Shown: positions 17,350 through 25,919, counted from the stretch's first letter. The stretch: 64,000 nt of DNA from Clostridia bacterium (GCA_017438865.1 JAFRUN010000063.1:1-64000); one strand, 5' to 3'. Program-made: numbers and translations. Notes: generated by a model not told the origin, from the sequence alone.

Positions 17350-17850
17350 ATGAGTTTATATGAAACTTGGCAGCAGGTCGCGCAGTCACAGCAGACGCGC
17401 GAAGCGTACGACGCATTCTGGGGAACGTATTTTGAGGCGGAGAAGCAGAACTACAAGAAGATCCTTGCAAACCACGGCACGGTTTTCGCAGGCAAGCTCG
17501 CCGACGTCGCCGCGCAGTTCGACATGGATCCCGTGACGTTTACCGGTTTTCTGGACGGCGCAAATTCGAGCTTTGCCGACGGGGAAAAGGACCTGAACGC
17601 ATTGACTGAAGAGAGCGAGATCACGCTGAACTTCGACTTTGACCGGCTCTTCATCAACATGCACAACGCGAAGGCGGACTGGCTTTATAACCTTCCGGAA
17701 TGGGCGGAGGTCCGCACAGAGGAACAGCGCAGAGAGCTGACGAAGCAGTATCGCGCGGAGAAGGTTTTCGTTGCGCCGCCGACGGTCGGACGGAACGATC
17801 CGTGCCCCTGCGGCAGCGGCAAAAAGTACAAAAAGTGCTGCGGCAAATAA
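17350..17850 (+). CDS. SEC-C motif protein
   Basis: A 166-aa soluble protein whose last 22 residues are a SEC-C zinc motif ([17 protein letters not shown]), as at the end of SecA, where it binds zinc and contacts SecB and the ribosome. The rest is helical and acidic and I do not recognise it. Stand-alone SEC-C proteins are common in clostridia with unknown roles. AAAGGGG lies 8 nt before the ATG. It has its own promoter in the end of rimI and precedes the second tRNA operon. Confidence 0.85.
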   Translation: MSLYETWQQVAQSQQTREAYDAFWGTYFEAEKQNYKKILANHGTVFAGKLADVAAQFDMDPVTFTGFLDGANSSFADGEKDLNALTEESEITLNFDFDRLFINMHNAKADWLYNLPEWAEVRTEEQRRELTKQYRAEKVFVAPPTVGRNDPCPCGSGKKYKKCCGK

Positions 17851-17861
17851 CGAAAAAATGA

Positions 17862-17890
17862 TTGACAGATTCCGATTCGTCTGTTAAAAT
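17862..17890 (+). promoter_or_regulatory. Promoter of the six-tRNA operon
   Basis: TTGACA (17862-17867), 17 nt, TAAAAT (17885-17890), 19 nt before tRNA-Arg. Confidence 0.85.
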
Positions 17891-17909
17891 ATGAATTCGG
17901 AACTGCGAT

Positions 17910-17986
17910 GCGTCTGTAGCTCAGCAGGATAGAGCAACGGCCTTCTAAGCCGTAGGTCCCGGGTTCGAATCCCTGCAGGCGCGCCA
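17910..17986 (+). tRNA. tRNA-Arg (TCT)
   Basis: Acceptor GCGTCTG with CAGGCGC, anticodon TCT in a CGGC/GCCG stem, CCA encoded. Confidence 0.95.
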
Positions 17987-17989
17987 ATG

Positions 17990-18020
17990 CGCATCCCCGG
18001 GGAGAACGCTCGGGGATGCG
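17990..18020 (+). other. Intergenic hairpin between tRNA-Arg and tRNA-His
   Basis: Perfect 10-bp stem CGCATCCCCG/CGGGGATGCG with an 11-nt loop and no T run, so probably an RNA-processing or spacer structure rather than a terminator. Confidence 0.6.
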
Positions 18021-18042
18021 GATTCCTTGCGAGAGCGTACGT

Positions 18043-18120
18043 GGTGGATATAGTTCAGTTGGCTAGAATGCCAGATTGTGGCTCTGGAGGTCGTGGGTTC
18101 GAGTCCCACTATCCACCCCA
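18043..18120 (+). tRNA. tRNA-His (GTG)
   Basis: Acceptor GTGGATA with TATCCAC plus an encoded G-1 (18043) opposite C73, anticodon GTG, CCA at 18118-18120. Confidence 0.95.
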
Positions 18121-18160
18121 TTGCTCGTGAGCCGGGCCGAAAGACCCGGCTCAACAGCAA
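18121..18160 (+). other. Intergenic hairpin between tRNA-His and tRNA-Gln
   Basis: Outer TTGCT/AGCAA and inner GAGCCGGG/CCCGGCTC stems fill almost the whole spacer, again without a T run. Confidence 0.55.
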
Positions 18161-18163
18161 CTT

Positions 18164-18238
18164 TGGGGTGTAGCCAAGCGGTAAGGCAACGGACTTTGAC
18201 TCCGTCATTCGTGCGTTCAAATCGCGCCACCCCAGCCA
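18164..18238 (+). tRNA. tRNA-Gln (TTG)
   Basis: Acceptor TGGGGTG with CACCCCA, anticodon TTG, CCA encoded. Only one base separates it from tRNA-Lys. Confidence 0.95.
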
Positions 18239-18239
18239 T

Positions 18240-18315
18240 GACCCGTTAGCTCAGTCGGTAGAGCACTTGACTTTTAATCAAGGTGTCCGGGGTTCGAATC
18301 CCCGACGGGTCACCA
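18240..18315 (+). tRNA. tRNA-Lys (TTT)
   Basis: Acceptor GACCCGT with ACGGGTC, anticodon TTT, CCA encoded. Confidence 0.95.
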
Positions 18316-18324
18316 GACAATTCT

Positions 18325-18408
18325 GCGGACGTGGCGGAATTGGCAGACGCGCCGGATTTAGGTTCCGGTGCCATAGGCGTATGAGTTCAAGTCTCTTCGT
18401 CCGCACCA
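18325..18408 (+). tRNA. tRNA-Leu (TAG)
   Basis: Class II; acceptor GCGGACG with CGTCCGC, anticodon TAG, CCA encoded. Confidence 0.95.
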
Positions 18409-18411
18409 CAT

Positions 18412-18485
18412 GCAGGTATAGTGTAGCGGTAACACATTAGCCTTCCAAGCTGAGATCACGGGTTCGAGTCCCGTTACCTGCTCCA
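18412..18485 (+). tRNA. tRNA-Gly (TCC)
   Basis: Acceptor GCAGGTA with TACCTGC, anticodon TCC, CCA encoded. Last gene of the operon. Confidence 0.95.
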
Positions 18486-18486
18486 G

Positions 18487-18519
18487 GCAAAAAGGCAAGT
18501 CGAAAGACTTGCTTTTTGC
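18487..18519 (+). terminator. Terminator of tRNA operon 2
   Basis: GCAAGTC (18495-18501), GAAA tetraloop, GACTTGC (18506-18512), flanked by A and T runs. Confidence 0.9.
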
Positions 18520-18546
18520 ATATTTCGGATTTAACAGGAGGAAGAT

Positions 18547-19218
18547 ATGTTTCAGCTTCAATCGTATCTGGATCGGCTTGTTTCGGAATGCCGCGCCGCC
18601 TTCGGCGACAGACTTCTGTATGTCGGGCTGCAGGGAAGCTATCTGCGCGGCGAAGCGCATGCGGACAGCGACATTGATATCATGCTCGTTCTTGACAGAA
18701 TGTCGGTAGACGACATGGAGACCTATCGGGACATTTTGAAACGGATCGGATACTATGAAAAGTCCTGCGGCTTCATCTGCGGCGCGGACGAGCTGAAACG
18801 CTGGAATCCGCTGGAGGTCTGTCAGCTTTCGCATACGACAAAAGACCTGGTCGGCTGTCTGACCGATCATCTCCCGAATGCGACGCGCGCCGACGAGATC
18901 AATTACGTCAAATACAGTCTGGGCAATCTCTATCACGAATTGTGCCATCGCTATATTCATGCCGACAGAGAAAAGAACCGAGAGAAGTTTCGCAATTCCT
19001 GCAAGGGCATATTCTTTCTGCTGCAGAATTTGCATTATCTGGAAAGCGGCGTCTTTGCCGTTACAAAACAGGAACTTCGTTCGCTTGTTTCGGAAGAGGA
19101 CCGGATCGTGCTTTCCATAACGGATCTTCCGGAGGAGTACGATTTTGAACGTATGTTCCGGATTGTTTTCGATTGGATCCGGAACGCTTTTGATCGCATC
19201 GATCGGATCAAATCATGA
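18547..19218 (+). CDS. Nucleotidyltransferase-fold protein
   Basis: A 223-aa protein with an N-terminal DNA polymerase beta-type nucleotidyltransferase domain: G30-S31, then D42-x-D44 (ADSDIDIMLVLD), the metal-binding pair of the GS-x(n)-DxD motif. The C-terminal half is helical and contains HELCHRYIHADREKNREKF, resembling four-helix substrate-binding domains of antibiotic or MNT-type transferases. Target unknown; no separate HEPN antitoxin partner is adjacent, so a toxin-antitoxin role is not supported. ACAGGAGG lies 6 nt before the ATG. It follows the tRNA terminator and may depend on an unseen promoter. Confidence 0.8.
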   Translation: MFQLQSYLDRLVSECRAAFGDRLLYVGLQGSYLRGEAHADSDIDIMLVLDRMSVDDMETYRDILKRIGYYEKSCGFICGADELKRWNPLEVCQLSHTTKDLVGCLTDHLPNATRADEINYVKYSLGNLYHELCHRYIHADREKNREKFRNSCKGIFFLLQNLHYLESGVFAVTKQELRSLVSEEDRIVLSITDLPEEYDFERMFRIVFDWIRNAFDRIDRIKS

Positions 19219-19246
19219 TCGGTTCAAATAAAATATTCTGTTTTCG

Positions 19247-19280
19247 TGAACCTTTCGGCTTTCTTTTGCGACTTAATAGG
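19247..19280 (+). promoter_or_regulatory. Candidate ECF-type autoregulatory promoter
   Basis: TGAACC (19247-19252), 16 nt, CGACTTAATAGG (19269-19280). TGAACC with a CG-starting -10 fits ECF-dependent promoters such as SigW type. Its layout matches that upstream of the first ECF gene (9572). Confidence 0.6.
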
Positions 19281-19318
19281 TGAAGACGTCTTAAGAACAA
19301 CGGAAAAGAGGTGAGAAC

Positions 19319-20608
19319 ATGATCGATTTTGAAGCGCTCATATCAGGCGTGATGCAGCCGCTGGAACGCTTTGTGAAATTCCGTGTCGGAAATCTTTCGG
19401 ATGCGGAGGACATTCTGCAGGAGGTCCTGACGGCGGCGTATCGCGGCGCGGACACGCTCTCCGATGAAGTCATGTTCAAGCCGTGGATCCTCGGCATTGC
19501 GCGGAACAAATGCAACGACTATTTCCGCGCAAAGGCAAAGCGCATGGAGATCCCGCTGGAATCGCTTGACGAAACGGCGCTGACGACCGGCATCCACGGC
19601 GTTACGACGCGGGCGGTCGTGCATGAAACGCTCAATCGCCTCGGCGATACCGACAAGCAGATCCTGTATCTCAGCTATTTCAGGGATCTGAGGCAGGCGG
19701 AGATCGCAAGCCGGCTCGGTATTCCGGTCGGCACGGTCAAAAGTCGTCTTTATCATGCAAAACAGCAGTTCAGGGACTTGTATCCCGAAAAACCGAAAGG
19801 AGAAATCGTTATGAAGAACGAACGAAAGTTTATGCCGGAATATATGCCGGATTATCAGATCAAGGAAGTCGGCGGCGAACCGTTTGCGGTCTGCTGGGAA
19901 GAAATCATGGGCTGGTTGATCGTGCCGAAACTCGGAGAAGCGATTTCCTGGGCAATGTACGATTTTCCCAAGCGCAGGCGCACCGAACAATGCGATATGA
20001 AGGTCGTCGGAAAAGCAATGGTTCACGGGATCGAGGGCGTTGAGATCGAGGCGATCGAGTACGATCCGATGGACTGCAACAGGATCGACGGCGCGGACGT
20101 CGCAAAGCGCCGGTTTGTGGCGCAGCTGACCGACACGCATTGCCGGTATCTTGCGGAATGCCATGAGGAGGACGGCTTGAAAAAGCTCTACACCTTCCTC
20201 GACGGCGACGACTTTTTGCAAAGCTGGGGATTCGGCGAGGACAACTGCGGCAACGAAACGCACATTGCGCCGAAAGGGCTCATCCGAAAGGACGGGAACA
20301 TCGTCGCGACCGTGAAACAGCCGTTCATGCTCGACGTCGTCGGACGGTTTGAGGTGCAGATCAACGGAAAAACCTACGATACCGTCTGCGTGATCGACGC
20401 CGGCGCGTATGAGGAAGGCGTGGTGACGGAGCAGTATCTGGACCGAAGCGGCAGAACGGTGCTTTGGAGACGGTTCAACCGCAACGACTGGATGCAGGAA
20501 AGCTACAAGCGTCCTTGGACCGAACTGCTGCCCGAAAACGAACGAATGACCGTCGACGGCGAAACGTACGTCCACTGGTACGACTGCATCAGCGATCATA
20601 TCCTTTGA
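19319..20608 (+). CDS. ECF sigma factor fused to a C-terminal domain
   Basis: A 429-aa protein. Residues 1-160 are a group IV sigma factor: region 2 with DAEDILQEVLTAAY and FKPWILGIARNKC, region 4 with RQAEIASRLGIPVGTVKSRLYHAKQ. Residues 165-429 form a soluble domain rich in Trp and acidic residues that I do not recognise; it has no membrane helix. Some ECF groups carry C-terminal domains that replace an anti-sigma factor. Within the frame, AAAGGAG (19796-19802) sits 8 nt before ATG 165 (19811), so the C-terminal domain may also be made alone. GAGGTGAGAAC precedes the first ATG. No anti-sigma gene follows. Confidence 0.85.
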   Translation: MIDFEALISGVMQPLERFVKFRVGNLSDAEDILQEVLTAAYRGADTLSDEVMFKPWILGIARNKCNDYFRAKAKRMEIPLESLDETALTTGIHGVTTRAVVHETLNRLGDTDKQILYLSYFRDLRQAEIASRLGIPVGTVKSRLYHAKQQFRDLYPEKPKGEIVMKNERKFMPEYMPDYQIKEVGGEPFAVCWEEIMGWLIVPKLGEAISWAMYDFPKRRRTEQCDMKVVGKAMVHGIEGVEIEAIEYDPMDCNRIDGADVAKRRFVAQLTDTHCRYLAECHEEDGLKKLYTFLDGDDFLQSWGFGEDNCGNETHIAPKGLIRKDGNIVATVKQPFMLDVVGRFEVQINGKTYDTVCVIDAGAYEEGVVTEQYLDRSGRTVLWRRFNRNDWMQESYKRPWTELLPENERMTVDGETYVHWYDCISDHIL

Positions 20609-20612
20609 TAAA

Positions 20613-20641
20613 AAAGAATCCGGCAGAACGCCGGATTCTTT
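20613..20641. terminator. Bidirectional terminator between ECF and MBL genes
   Basis: AAAGAATCCGGC (20613-20624), AGAAC loop, GCCGGATTCTTT (20630-20641). It overlaps the stop codon of the converging MBL gene (20640-20642). Confidence 0.85.
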
Positions 20642-21461
20642 ATTCTTCTGTTTTGAAAACGCCTTCCGAAACGGTGAGATGCACCTCGCCGTCTTTCGTT
20701 TGCAGGATCACCGGATCGTAGAAGCCGATTGCCGCAAGCGTTTCGGCGTCCGCCGGATTCTTCCCGGAATCGCAGATGATCACATACGAAGGCATGGCGG
20801 CCGTCATCAGCGCGAACGTGTTTTCGTCAAAGACGCCGTGATGCGGCAGCTTCAGCACATCGCAGGTCAGGTTTCGCGTACCGAAGACCAGTTTTTCAAG
20901 CTCCGCCTTTTCCGCGTCGCCCATGAACAGATACGATTTTCCCTCGTAAACGATCTTTGCGATCAGCGACTGTTCGTTGTCGCTCTTGCCGTCGAACGGG
21001 ACGGGGGAGGTCCAGATCGTCAGTTCCAGATCGCCGTAGGTCAGCGGAAGATCCCTTGTCAGATAACTGACTTCCGCGTCGGTTTGTTTGAGCGCCGCGG
21101 CAAGCTGCGTGTACTGCTTGGACTCCTTGTCGTAGGACGGCAGCACGATCCGGTCGATCGCAAGCGCTTCGATGATCGTGTCCGCGCCGCCGATATGATC
21201 CTTGTCGAAGTGCGTGAGGATCAGAAGATCGAGTTTTTCGACGCCGAGTTCGCCGAGCCGCTTCACAAGCTTTTCACCGTCGCCGTTTTCGCCGGTATCG
21301 ATCATGATCGCCGCGTCTTTTGTGCGCACCAGAAGAGCGTCCGCTTTTCCGACCGAAAAAGCAAAGACTTCAAGCTTCTTTGTGTCCTCCGATTCGGTCG
21401 GATCGTAGGCGCATCCGAGCAGGAGAATCAGAGCGAGCAGTATCGGGATCCATCGTTTCAT
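20640..21461 (-). CDS. Metallo-beta-lactamase-fold lipoprotein (ComEC C-domain-like)
   Basis: A 273-aa protein with a lipoprotein signal (LLLGC, lipidated Cys17) and a metallo-beta-lactamase domain. The metal motif reads THFDKDH, followed by a GDAE metal ligand and LKLPHHG, the pattern of the ComEC C-terminal domain, which may degrade one DNA strand during uptake. Here the domain is extracellular and without the ComEC channel. The start is the ATG at 21461 directly before the signal sequence. I infer an extracellular hydrolase, possibly a nuclease; substrate unproven. Confidence 0.85.
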   Translation of the reverse strand: MKRWIPILLALILLLGCAYDPTESEDTKKLEVFAFSVGKADALLVRTKDAAIMIDTGENGDGEKLVKRLGELGVEKLDLLILTHFDKDHIGGADTIIEALAIDRIVLPSYDKESKQYTQLAAALKQTDAEVSYLTRDLPLTYGDLELTIWTSPVPFDGKSDNEQSLIAKIVYEGKSYLFMGDAEKAELEKLVFGTRNLTCDVLKLPHHGVFDENTFALMTAAMPSYVIICDSGKNPADAETLAAIGFYDPVILQTKDGEVHLTVSEGVFKTEE

Positions 21462-21522
21462 GGCGCTATTATATCCGAAATGAGAGGTGTTGACAAGTAC
21501 GGATCGTTGCAAAGATTCCTGT

Positions 21523-22140
21523 TCATTGTTTTTGTATGACGTGCCAGATCACCGGATCGGAAAATCCACAGCTTTCATACAGCGCATACGGATCTGTTCC
21601 GTTGTGCAGACGTCCCGAAACCGTGACGAAGTCTGCGTCCTTCTGCATACGCGACAGCAATTCCGTGACAAGGAACCGTCCGAGTCCGCGGCGCCGGAAG
21701 CCGGGGGACACCTGGATCCATTCGAGTACGCCTTCCCGGATGGTACGGTCCAGTTCGGCGATCCCCGCTGCGACGATCCTGCCGGACTTGTTTTCCCGAA
21801 CGGCGATCCATAAATCCGCCCGGTATGTGTTTCGGTTTTTGTATTGTTCGAGTTCTGCGACGGAGATGCGTTCGAGATCGTAGCATTCGGAGATGTGCGA
21901 CGAAAAGCCGCCCGTATCAATCGACGCAAGCGAAAACCCGTCCGGAAGCGGATGACGCGTCAAATGCCCGAACCGGTGGATCAGCTTAAAATACGGCGTA
22001 TCGCAGCTATGCCTGCACGTTCCGCGAAACGGATCGTCGCGGATTACCTGCACGCCTTCCGGCAAGACGATCCGGTTCGTTTTCCAAAACGGGAGAGACG
22101 ACGCGGCACAGGGATTTTTCAAATATTCTTCCGGTTTCAT
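21523..22140 (-). CDS. GNAT-family acetyltransferase
   Basis: A 205-aa protein with a C-terminal GNAT domain: LEWIQVSPGFRRRGLGRFLVTELLSRM is the acetyl-CoA loop (RRRGLG) and ALYESCGF the motif-B segment. The N-terminal 90 residues have scattered Cys/His (GTCRHSCDTPYF) and are not recognised. The ATG at 22140 was chosen over 22176 because AAGG lies 4 nt upstream. It lies between the MBL gene and tRNA-Ala; the 61-nt gap to the MBL gene shows no terminator. Confidence 0.8.
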   Translation of the reverse strand: MKPEEYLKNPCAASSLPFWKTNRIVLPEGVQVIRDDPFRGTCRHSCDTPYFKLIHRFGHLTRHPLPDGFSLASIDTGGFSSHISECYDLERISVAELEQYKNRNTYRADLWIAVRENKSGRIVAAGIAELDRTIREGVLEWIQVSPGFRRRGLGRFLVTELLSRMQKDADFVTVSGRLHNGTDPYALYESCGFSDPVIWHVIQKQ

Positions 22141-22189
22141 TTTGCCTTGCTTTCTCCGACGATATTGATGCTGCATTTTGTTCTATGAA

Positions 22190-22228
22190 AAAAGGACGAC
22201 AATCCGTTCAAAAATGCCGTCCGTCGTC
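22190..22228 (-). terminator. Probable tRNA-Ala terminator
   Basis: GACGAC/GTCGTC arms with an inner CGT/ACG-type pairing, and a minus-strand run of six T at 22195-22190, directly after the tRNA 3' end. Long, imperfect loop. Confidence 0.5.
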
Positions 22229-22305
22229 TGGTGGAGCTTAGGGGATTCGAACCCCTGATCTCTACACTGCCAGTGTAGCGCGATAGCCAACTTCGCTAAA
22301 GCCCC
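22229..22305 (-). tRNA. tRNA-Ala (GGC)
   Basis: Acceptor GGGGCTT with AAGCTCC (G-U allowed), anticodon GGC in a CTACA/TGTAG stem, CCA encoded at 22231-22229. Confidence 0.95.
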
Positions 22306-22316
22306 AAGCAAGGTGT

Positions 22317-22345
22317 ATTATACGGCATCGTCTGCAAAAAGGCAA
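22317..22345 (-). promoter_or_regulatory. tRNA-Ala promoter
   Basis: On the minus strand: TTGCCT (22345-22340), 17 nt, TATAAT (22322-22317). Confidence 0.85.
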
Positions 22346-22395
22346 GCTTTTTTTCACAGGAAGGTGTTATTTTTATAAACAAAGCAAAAAACTTC

Positions 22396-22423
22396 TTCAC
22401 GACAGGCAAAAGTGTGTTATACT
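22396..22423 (+). promoter_or_regulatory. Promoter of the PBP gene, placed for a leaderless transcript
   Basis: TTCACG (22396-22401), 16 nt, TATACT (22418-22423). Six nt separate the -10 box from the ATG at 22430, and no Shine-Dalgarno fits between. Confidence 0.6.
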
Positions 22424-22429
22424 GTCAGC

Positions 22430-25120
22430 ATGGAAAAGAAGACAGTAAAACGTGCACATATCGGGAGAGATACCCTTTTCACGCGGAACAAGGGGCGGAA
22501 GCCCTTTGCTCTTGATATTCTGTTCTTATCTTTGAAACTCCTGCTCGTCGCCGTACTGATCGTCGGCATGGCCGGCGTCGGGCTCGGATACGGCGTATTG
22601 AAAGCATACATCGACACCGCGCCGGTGTTCGATATCGCGCAGCTTACCAAAAGCGACCGCACGTCCTACCTGTACGACATGAACGGCAATGAGCTGATGT
22701 CCATTTCCGCCATCGAATACCGCGACTGGGTGGACCTCGAGGATATTCCCGAAATGCTTCGGAACGCGTTTATTTCCGTTGAGGACGTGCGCTTCTATAA
22801 GCACAGCGGCGTCGACTTCAAACGCCTTTTTTCCGCCGCGCTCGAGATCCTCGGCAACAGCAATTCCTCCGGCGGAAGCACCATCACGCAGCAGCTGATC
22901 AAAAACAAGGTCCTCGGCGCCGAACGTACCTATAAGCGCAAGATCCAGGAAGCGTTTCTTGCCCTGCAGTGCGAAAAAGTCATGGAGAAGGACGACATCC
23001 TCGAGGCGTATCTGAACGACATCTACCTCGGCGGATCGAACTACGGCGTCAAAACTGCGGCAAGAGACTATTTCGGCAAGGAGCTGAACGAGCTCAGCAT
23101 CCGCGAGTGCGCATTGATCGCCGGACTTACGCAGAATCCGTACCGGTATAATCCGCGCCTGAATTACTATTGGGAGATCTACGGCAGAGATCCGGACGCG
23201 TATGAGAAGTACACCGTCGCAAGAACGAACACGGTGCTCTCCCGTATGTATGAGAACGACAAGATCACGCGCGAGCAGTACCTTTCCGCGCTGAACGAAA
23301 CGCTCACGATCAATCCATATTCCGAGAATTCGCGGATGTACGACTACGCGTATTTTGTGGAATACTGCATCGACGACGTTCTGACGCACTGGATGGAGCA
23401 GGATCACGTCGTCAACAACGCGCAGAACCGTGCGATCTATGAAAACCGGCTGAGAACCGGCGGATATCGGATCTATACGACGCTCGATCCCAACGTGCAG
23501 GAGACGGTGCAGAGCGAGATCACGAACTGGGACGGCTATCCGCAGCTTGCCGATATGAGCCAGAACGTGATCACGGAGGTCATCTCGGACAGCATCACGA
23601 TCGAAACGATCGAGCCGCAGGCGGCGGCCGTCGTCATCGATCAGTACACGGGCGAGATCCGCGCGATCATCGGCGGCAGAACCGAACCGCTGATCCGCAA
23701 AGGTTTGAACCGCGCGACACAAAGCTATGTGGAGGTCGGTTCGTCGATCAAGCCGCTGAGCATCTACGGCGCGGCGCTCGACAACGGCGCGTCTCCGGCG
23801 ACGATCGTTGCCAATACGACCGGCAGGATCGAGGGCTGGGGCGGCGACAAGGGCTATCCCGAGGGCGGTCTTGCAAAGAAGCATTTCGGACCGGTCACGC
23901 TGCGCTACGGCATCAAGGAGTCGTTGAACGTTGTTGCGGCGCGTTTGCTGTTCTCGAAGTATGTGGGTGTCGAGCAATCCGTCGAATACATGAAACGGCT
24001 CGGCATTCCCGAATCGCAGCTGAACCCGGACGGCCCGGGCCTTGCACTCGGCACGAGCGGCATCACGCCGCTGCAGATGTGCGCCGCATACGCCGCCATT
24101 GCGAACAACGGCTATTATATCAAGCCGCTGTCGTTCACAAAGGTCACGGACAATGCCGGAAACGTCGTTCTGAACGCGAACATCATCCGCGGATCGCAGC
24201 AGAAAGTGTACACCGATGCGGCGACGCCGTACCTGCTGGTGGATATGCTGAAGGATGCGATCGAAAACGGCACGGGATCGAATGCAAAGATCCCTGGATA
24301 CGAGGTTGCGGGCAAGACCGGCACGAACGCCGACTACGCAAGCGTATTCTTTGCAGGAATGACCTGCAAGTATACGGCGGTCGTCTGGATAGGGCACGAC
24401 TATCCGGTCAACAAACTCGTAACCGGCTCCAGCGGCGGCGCATATGCTGCCGTGCTGTGGAACCGATTTATGAGCAAGCTGATGGAGGGAGAGGAGAGCA
24501 AGCCGATCATCAACGAAAACGAGGCGACGCTGGGACTTGTGCAGCGTACCGTATGCCCGATCTCGGGAAAGCTTGTGACGGACGCCTGCGTGCACTACCG
24601 GAATTCAAATAAGGATTTCAATAAGTATAAATCCGTTACGGACTGGTTCAGTTATGCCAACGTTCCGACCGAGCCGTGCGACATGCATCTGACGCTGTCC
24701 ATCTGCAAACAGTCCGGTGCAATCGCGGGAGCAAACTGCAATCCGGAGGACGTCGAACAGCGCACGTTCGTGCTGCTTCGTCCCGGAAACCAGTTCTATG
24801 ATCTTGAGGACAGCGTTCTGAATCAGCTTTTCGGCAATACATGGGTACGGACCGATCGGAGCACTTCGCAGTTCATTCTGGAATTCCCGGTCTGCACCAT
24901 CGATACCTCGCTCGACGCGCTGAAGGAGAAAGGCGAAGCGCTGATCCGTTCGGTGGAAGCGCTGCTTTCCGAGGAAGGACGCGTGCCGGAGGACCGTGCG
25001 GCCTATCTCGGCATGCTGATCGAAACGATGCAGAAGGCGTCGGATTCCGAGGAGTACCGCAAGGCGTACGACGCGCTTCTGCAGGAATACAACCGTTTGA
25101 TCGCCGAACCGGAAGCGTGA
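22430..25120 (+). CDS. Class A penicillin-binding protein (PBP1A type)
   Basis: An 896-aa bifunctional peptidoglycan synthase: basic cytoplasmic N-terminus, one membrane helix (about 30-55), GT51 glycosyltransferase (EDVRFYKHSG with E118, GGSTITQQ at 148-155) and transpeptidase with S438-x2-K441, S498-L-N500 and K629-T-G-T. The C-terminal 200 residues form a Cys-containing linker and a helical tail not seen in short PBPs. Start ATG 22430 gives the expected MEKKTVKR cytoplasmic tail; the message appears leaderless. Upstream of an OmpR-type two-component system but with its own promoter. Confidence 0.93.
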   Translation: MEKKTVKRAHIGRDTLFTRNKGRKPFALDILFLSLKLLLVAVLIVGMAGVGLGYGVLKAYIDTAPVFDIAQLTKSDRTSYLYDMNGNELMSISAIEYRDWVDLEDIPEMLRNAFISVEDVRFYKHSGVDFKRLFSAALEILGNSNSSGGSTITQQLIKNKVLGAERTYKRKIQEAFLALQCEKVMEKDDILEAYLNDIYLGGSNYGVKTAARDYFGKELNELSIRECALIAGLTQNPYRYNPRLNYYWEIYGRDPDAYEKYTVARTNTVLSRMYENDKITREQYLSALNETLTINPYSENSRMYDYAYFVEYCIDDVLTHWMEQDHVVNNAQNRAIYENRLRTGGYRIYTTLDPNVQETVQSEITNWDGYPQLADMSQNVITEVISDSITIETIEPQAAAVVIDQYTGEIRAIIGGRTEPLIRKGLNRATQSYVEVGSSIKPLSIYGAALDNGASPATIVANTTGRIEGWGGDKGYPEGGLAKKHFGPVTLRYGIKESLNVVAARLLFSKYVGVEQSVEYMKRLGIPESQLNPDGPGLALGTSGITPLQMCAAYAAIANNGYYIKPLSFTKVTDNAGNVVLNANIIRGSQQKVYTDAATPYLLVDMLKDAIENGTGSNAKIPGYEVAGKTGTNADYASVFFAGMTCKYTAVVWIGHDYPVNKLVTGSSGGAYAAVLWNRFMSKLMEGEESKPIINENEATLGLVQRTVCPISGKLVTDACVHYRNSNKDFNKYKSVTDWFSYANVPTEPCDMHLTLSICKQSGAIAGANCNPEDVEQRTFVLLRPGNQFYDLEDSVLNQLFGNTWVRTDRSTSQFILEFPVCTIDTSLDALKEKGEALIRSVEALLSEEGRVPEDRAAYLGMLIETMQKASDSEEYRKAYDALLQEYNRLIAEPEA

Positions 25121-25165
25121 ATGTGTGCTGAATGTGAAACCGCTGCGAACAGTTTTGAACGCCTC

Positions 25166-25195
25166 TTGTCGATACCGGTCGGCGAATGTTATAAT
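25166..25195 (+). promoter_or_regulatory. Promoter of the two-component operon
   Basis: TTGTCG (25166-25171), 18 nt, TATAAT (25190-25195); GGAGGT follows at 25210 before the ATG. Confidence 0.7.
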
Positions 25196-25223
25196 GCATG
25201 CATAAATCTGGAGGTAACAGTCT

Positions 25224-25913
25224 ATGGCAACCAAGATTCTGATCTGTGATGACGAACCGGTCGTACATGAATCCCTGCGCCTGTATTTTGAGTCCGAAGG
25301 ATATGAGGTGGCAGATGCATATGACGGGGAAGAGGGGCTCAGAATGGCGGACAGTTCCGTTTCTCTGCTGATCCTCGATATCATGATGCCCAGGAAATCC
25401 GGCATCGACGTTTGCCGTGAGATCCGCAAATCCTCCACGCTTCCGATCGTGATGCTGACGGCGAAGGGCGAGGAGATCGACCGGATTCTCGGGCTTGAGC
25501 TCGGCGCGGACGACTATATCGTCAAGCCGTTCAGTCCGCGTGAGGTCGTTGCGCGCGTCAAGGCGATCCTTCGCCGCGTGGAAGCGAAGGCGCAGTCCGC
25601 CGATCCGAATATCCTCAACTACAACGGATTGACGATCGATCTGAACAGCTATACGGTCACGCTTCGCGGCGAGCATGTCATCTGCACGCCGAAAGAGATC
25701 GAGATCCTTTATATGCTTGCATCCAATCCCGGACAGGTCTTCACACGGGACACGCTTTTGTCGCGGGTATGGGGCTATGACTTCGCCGGCAAAACACGCA
25801 CGGTCGATACACATATCAAGCGCCTGCGCGCGAAGCTCGACTCCGAGGGGCTCGGCTGGAGCATCAAAACGATCTACGGCGTCGGATATAAGTTTGAACT
25901 TGAAAACGCGTAA
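25224..25913 (+). CDS. OmpR/PhoB-family response regulator
   Basis: A 229-aa two-domain regulator. The receiver domain (1-120) has the acidic pair D9/D10, phosphoacceptor D52 (LLILDIMMP), T79 and K101. The winged-helix DNA-binding domain (about 130-227) ends with TVDTHIKRLRAKLD and TIYGVGYKFE, as in PhoB/WalR. GGAGGT lies 8 nt before the ATG. The sensor kinase gene begins 6 nt after its stop. Targets unknown; the neighbouring PBP and wall genes make an envelope-stress role plausible. Confidence 0.94.
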   Translation: MATKILICDDEPVVHESLRLYFESEGYEVADAYDGEEGLRMADSSVSLLILDIMMPRKSGIDVCREIRKSSTLPIVMLTAKGEEIDRILGLELGADDYIVKPFSPREVVARVKAILRRVEAKAQSADPNILNYNGLTIDLNSYTVTLRGEHVICTPKEIEILYMLASNPGQVFTRDTLLSRVWGYDFAGKTRTVDTHIKRLRAKLDSEGLGWSIKTIYGVGYKFELENA

Positions 25914-25919
25914 CGGCTT

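Noticed and set aside
18547..20608. Toxin-antitoxin system (nucleotidyltransferase plus neighbour)
   Set aside because: There is no HEPN or small partner gene in operon; the next gene is a sigma factor with its own promoter.
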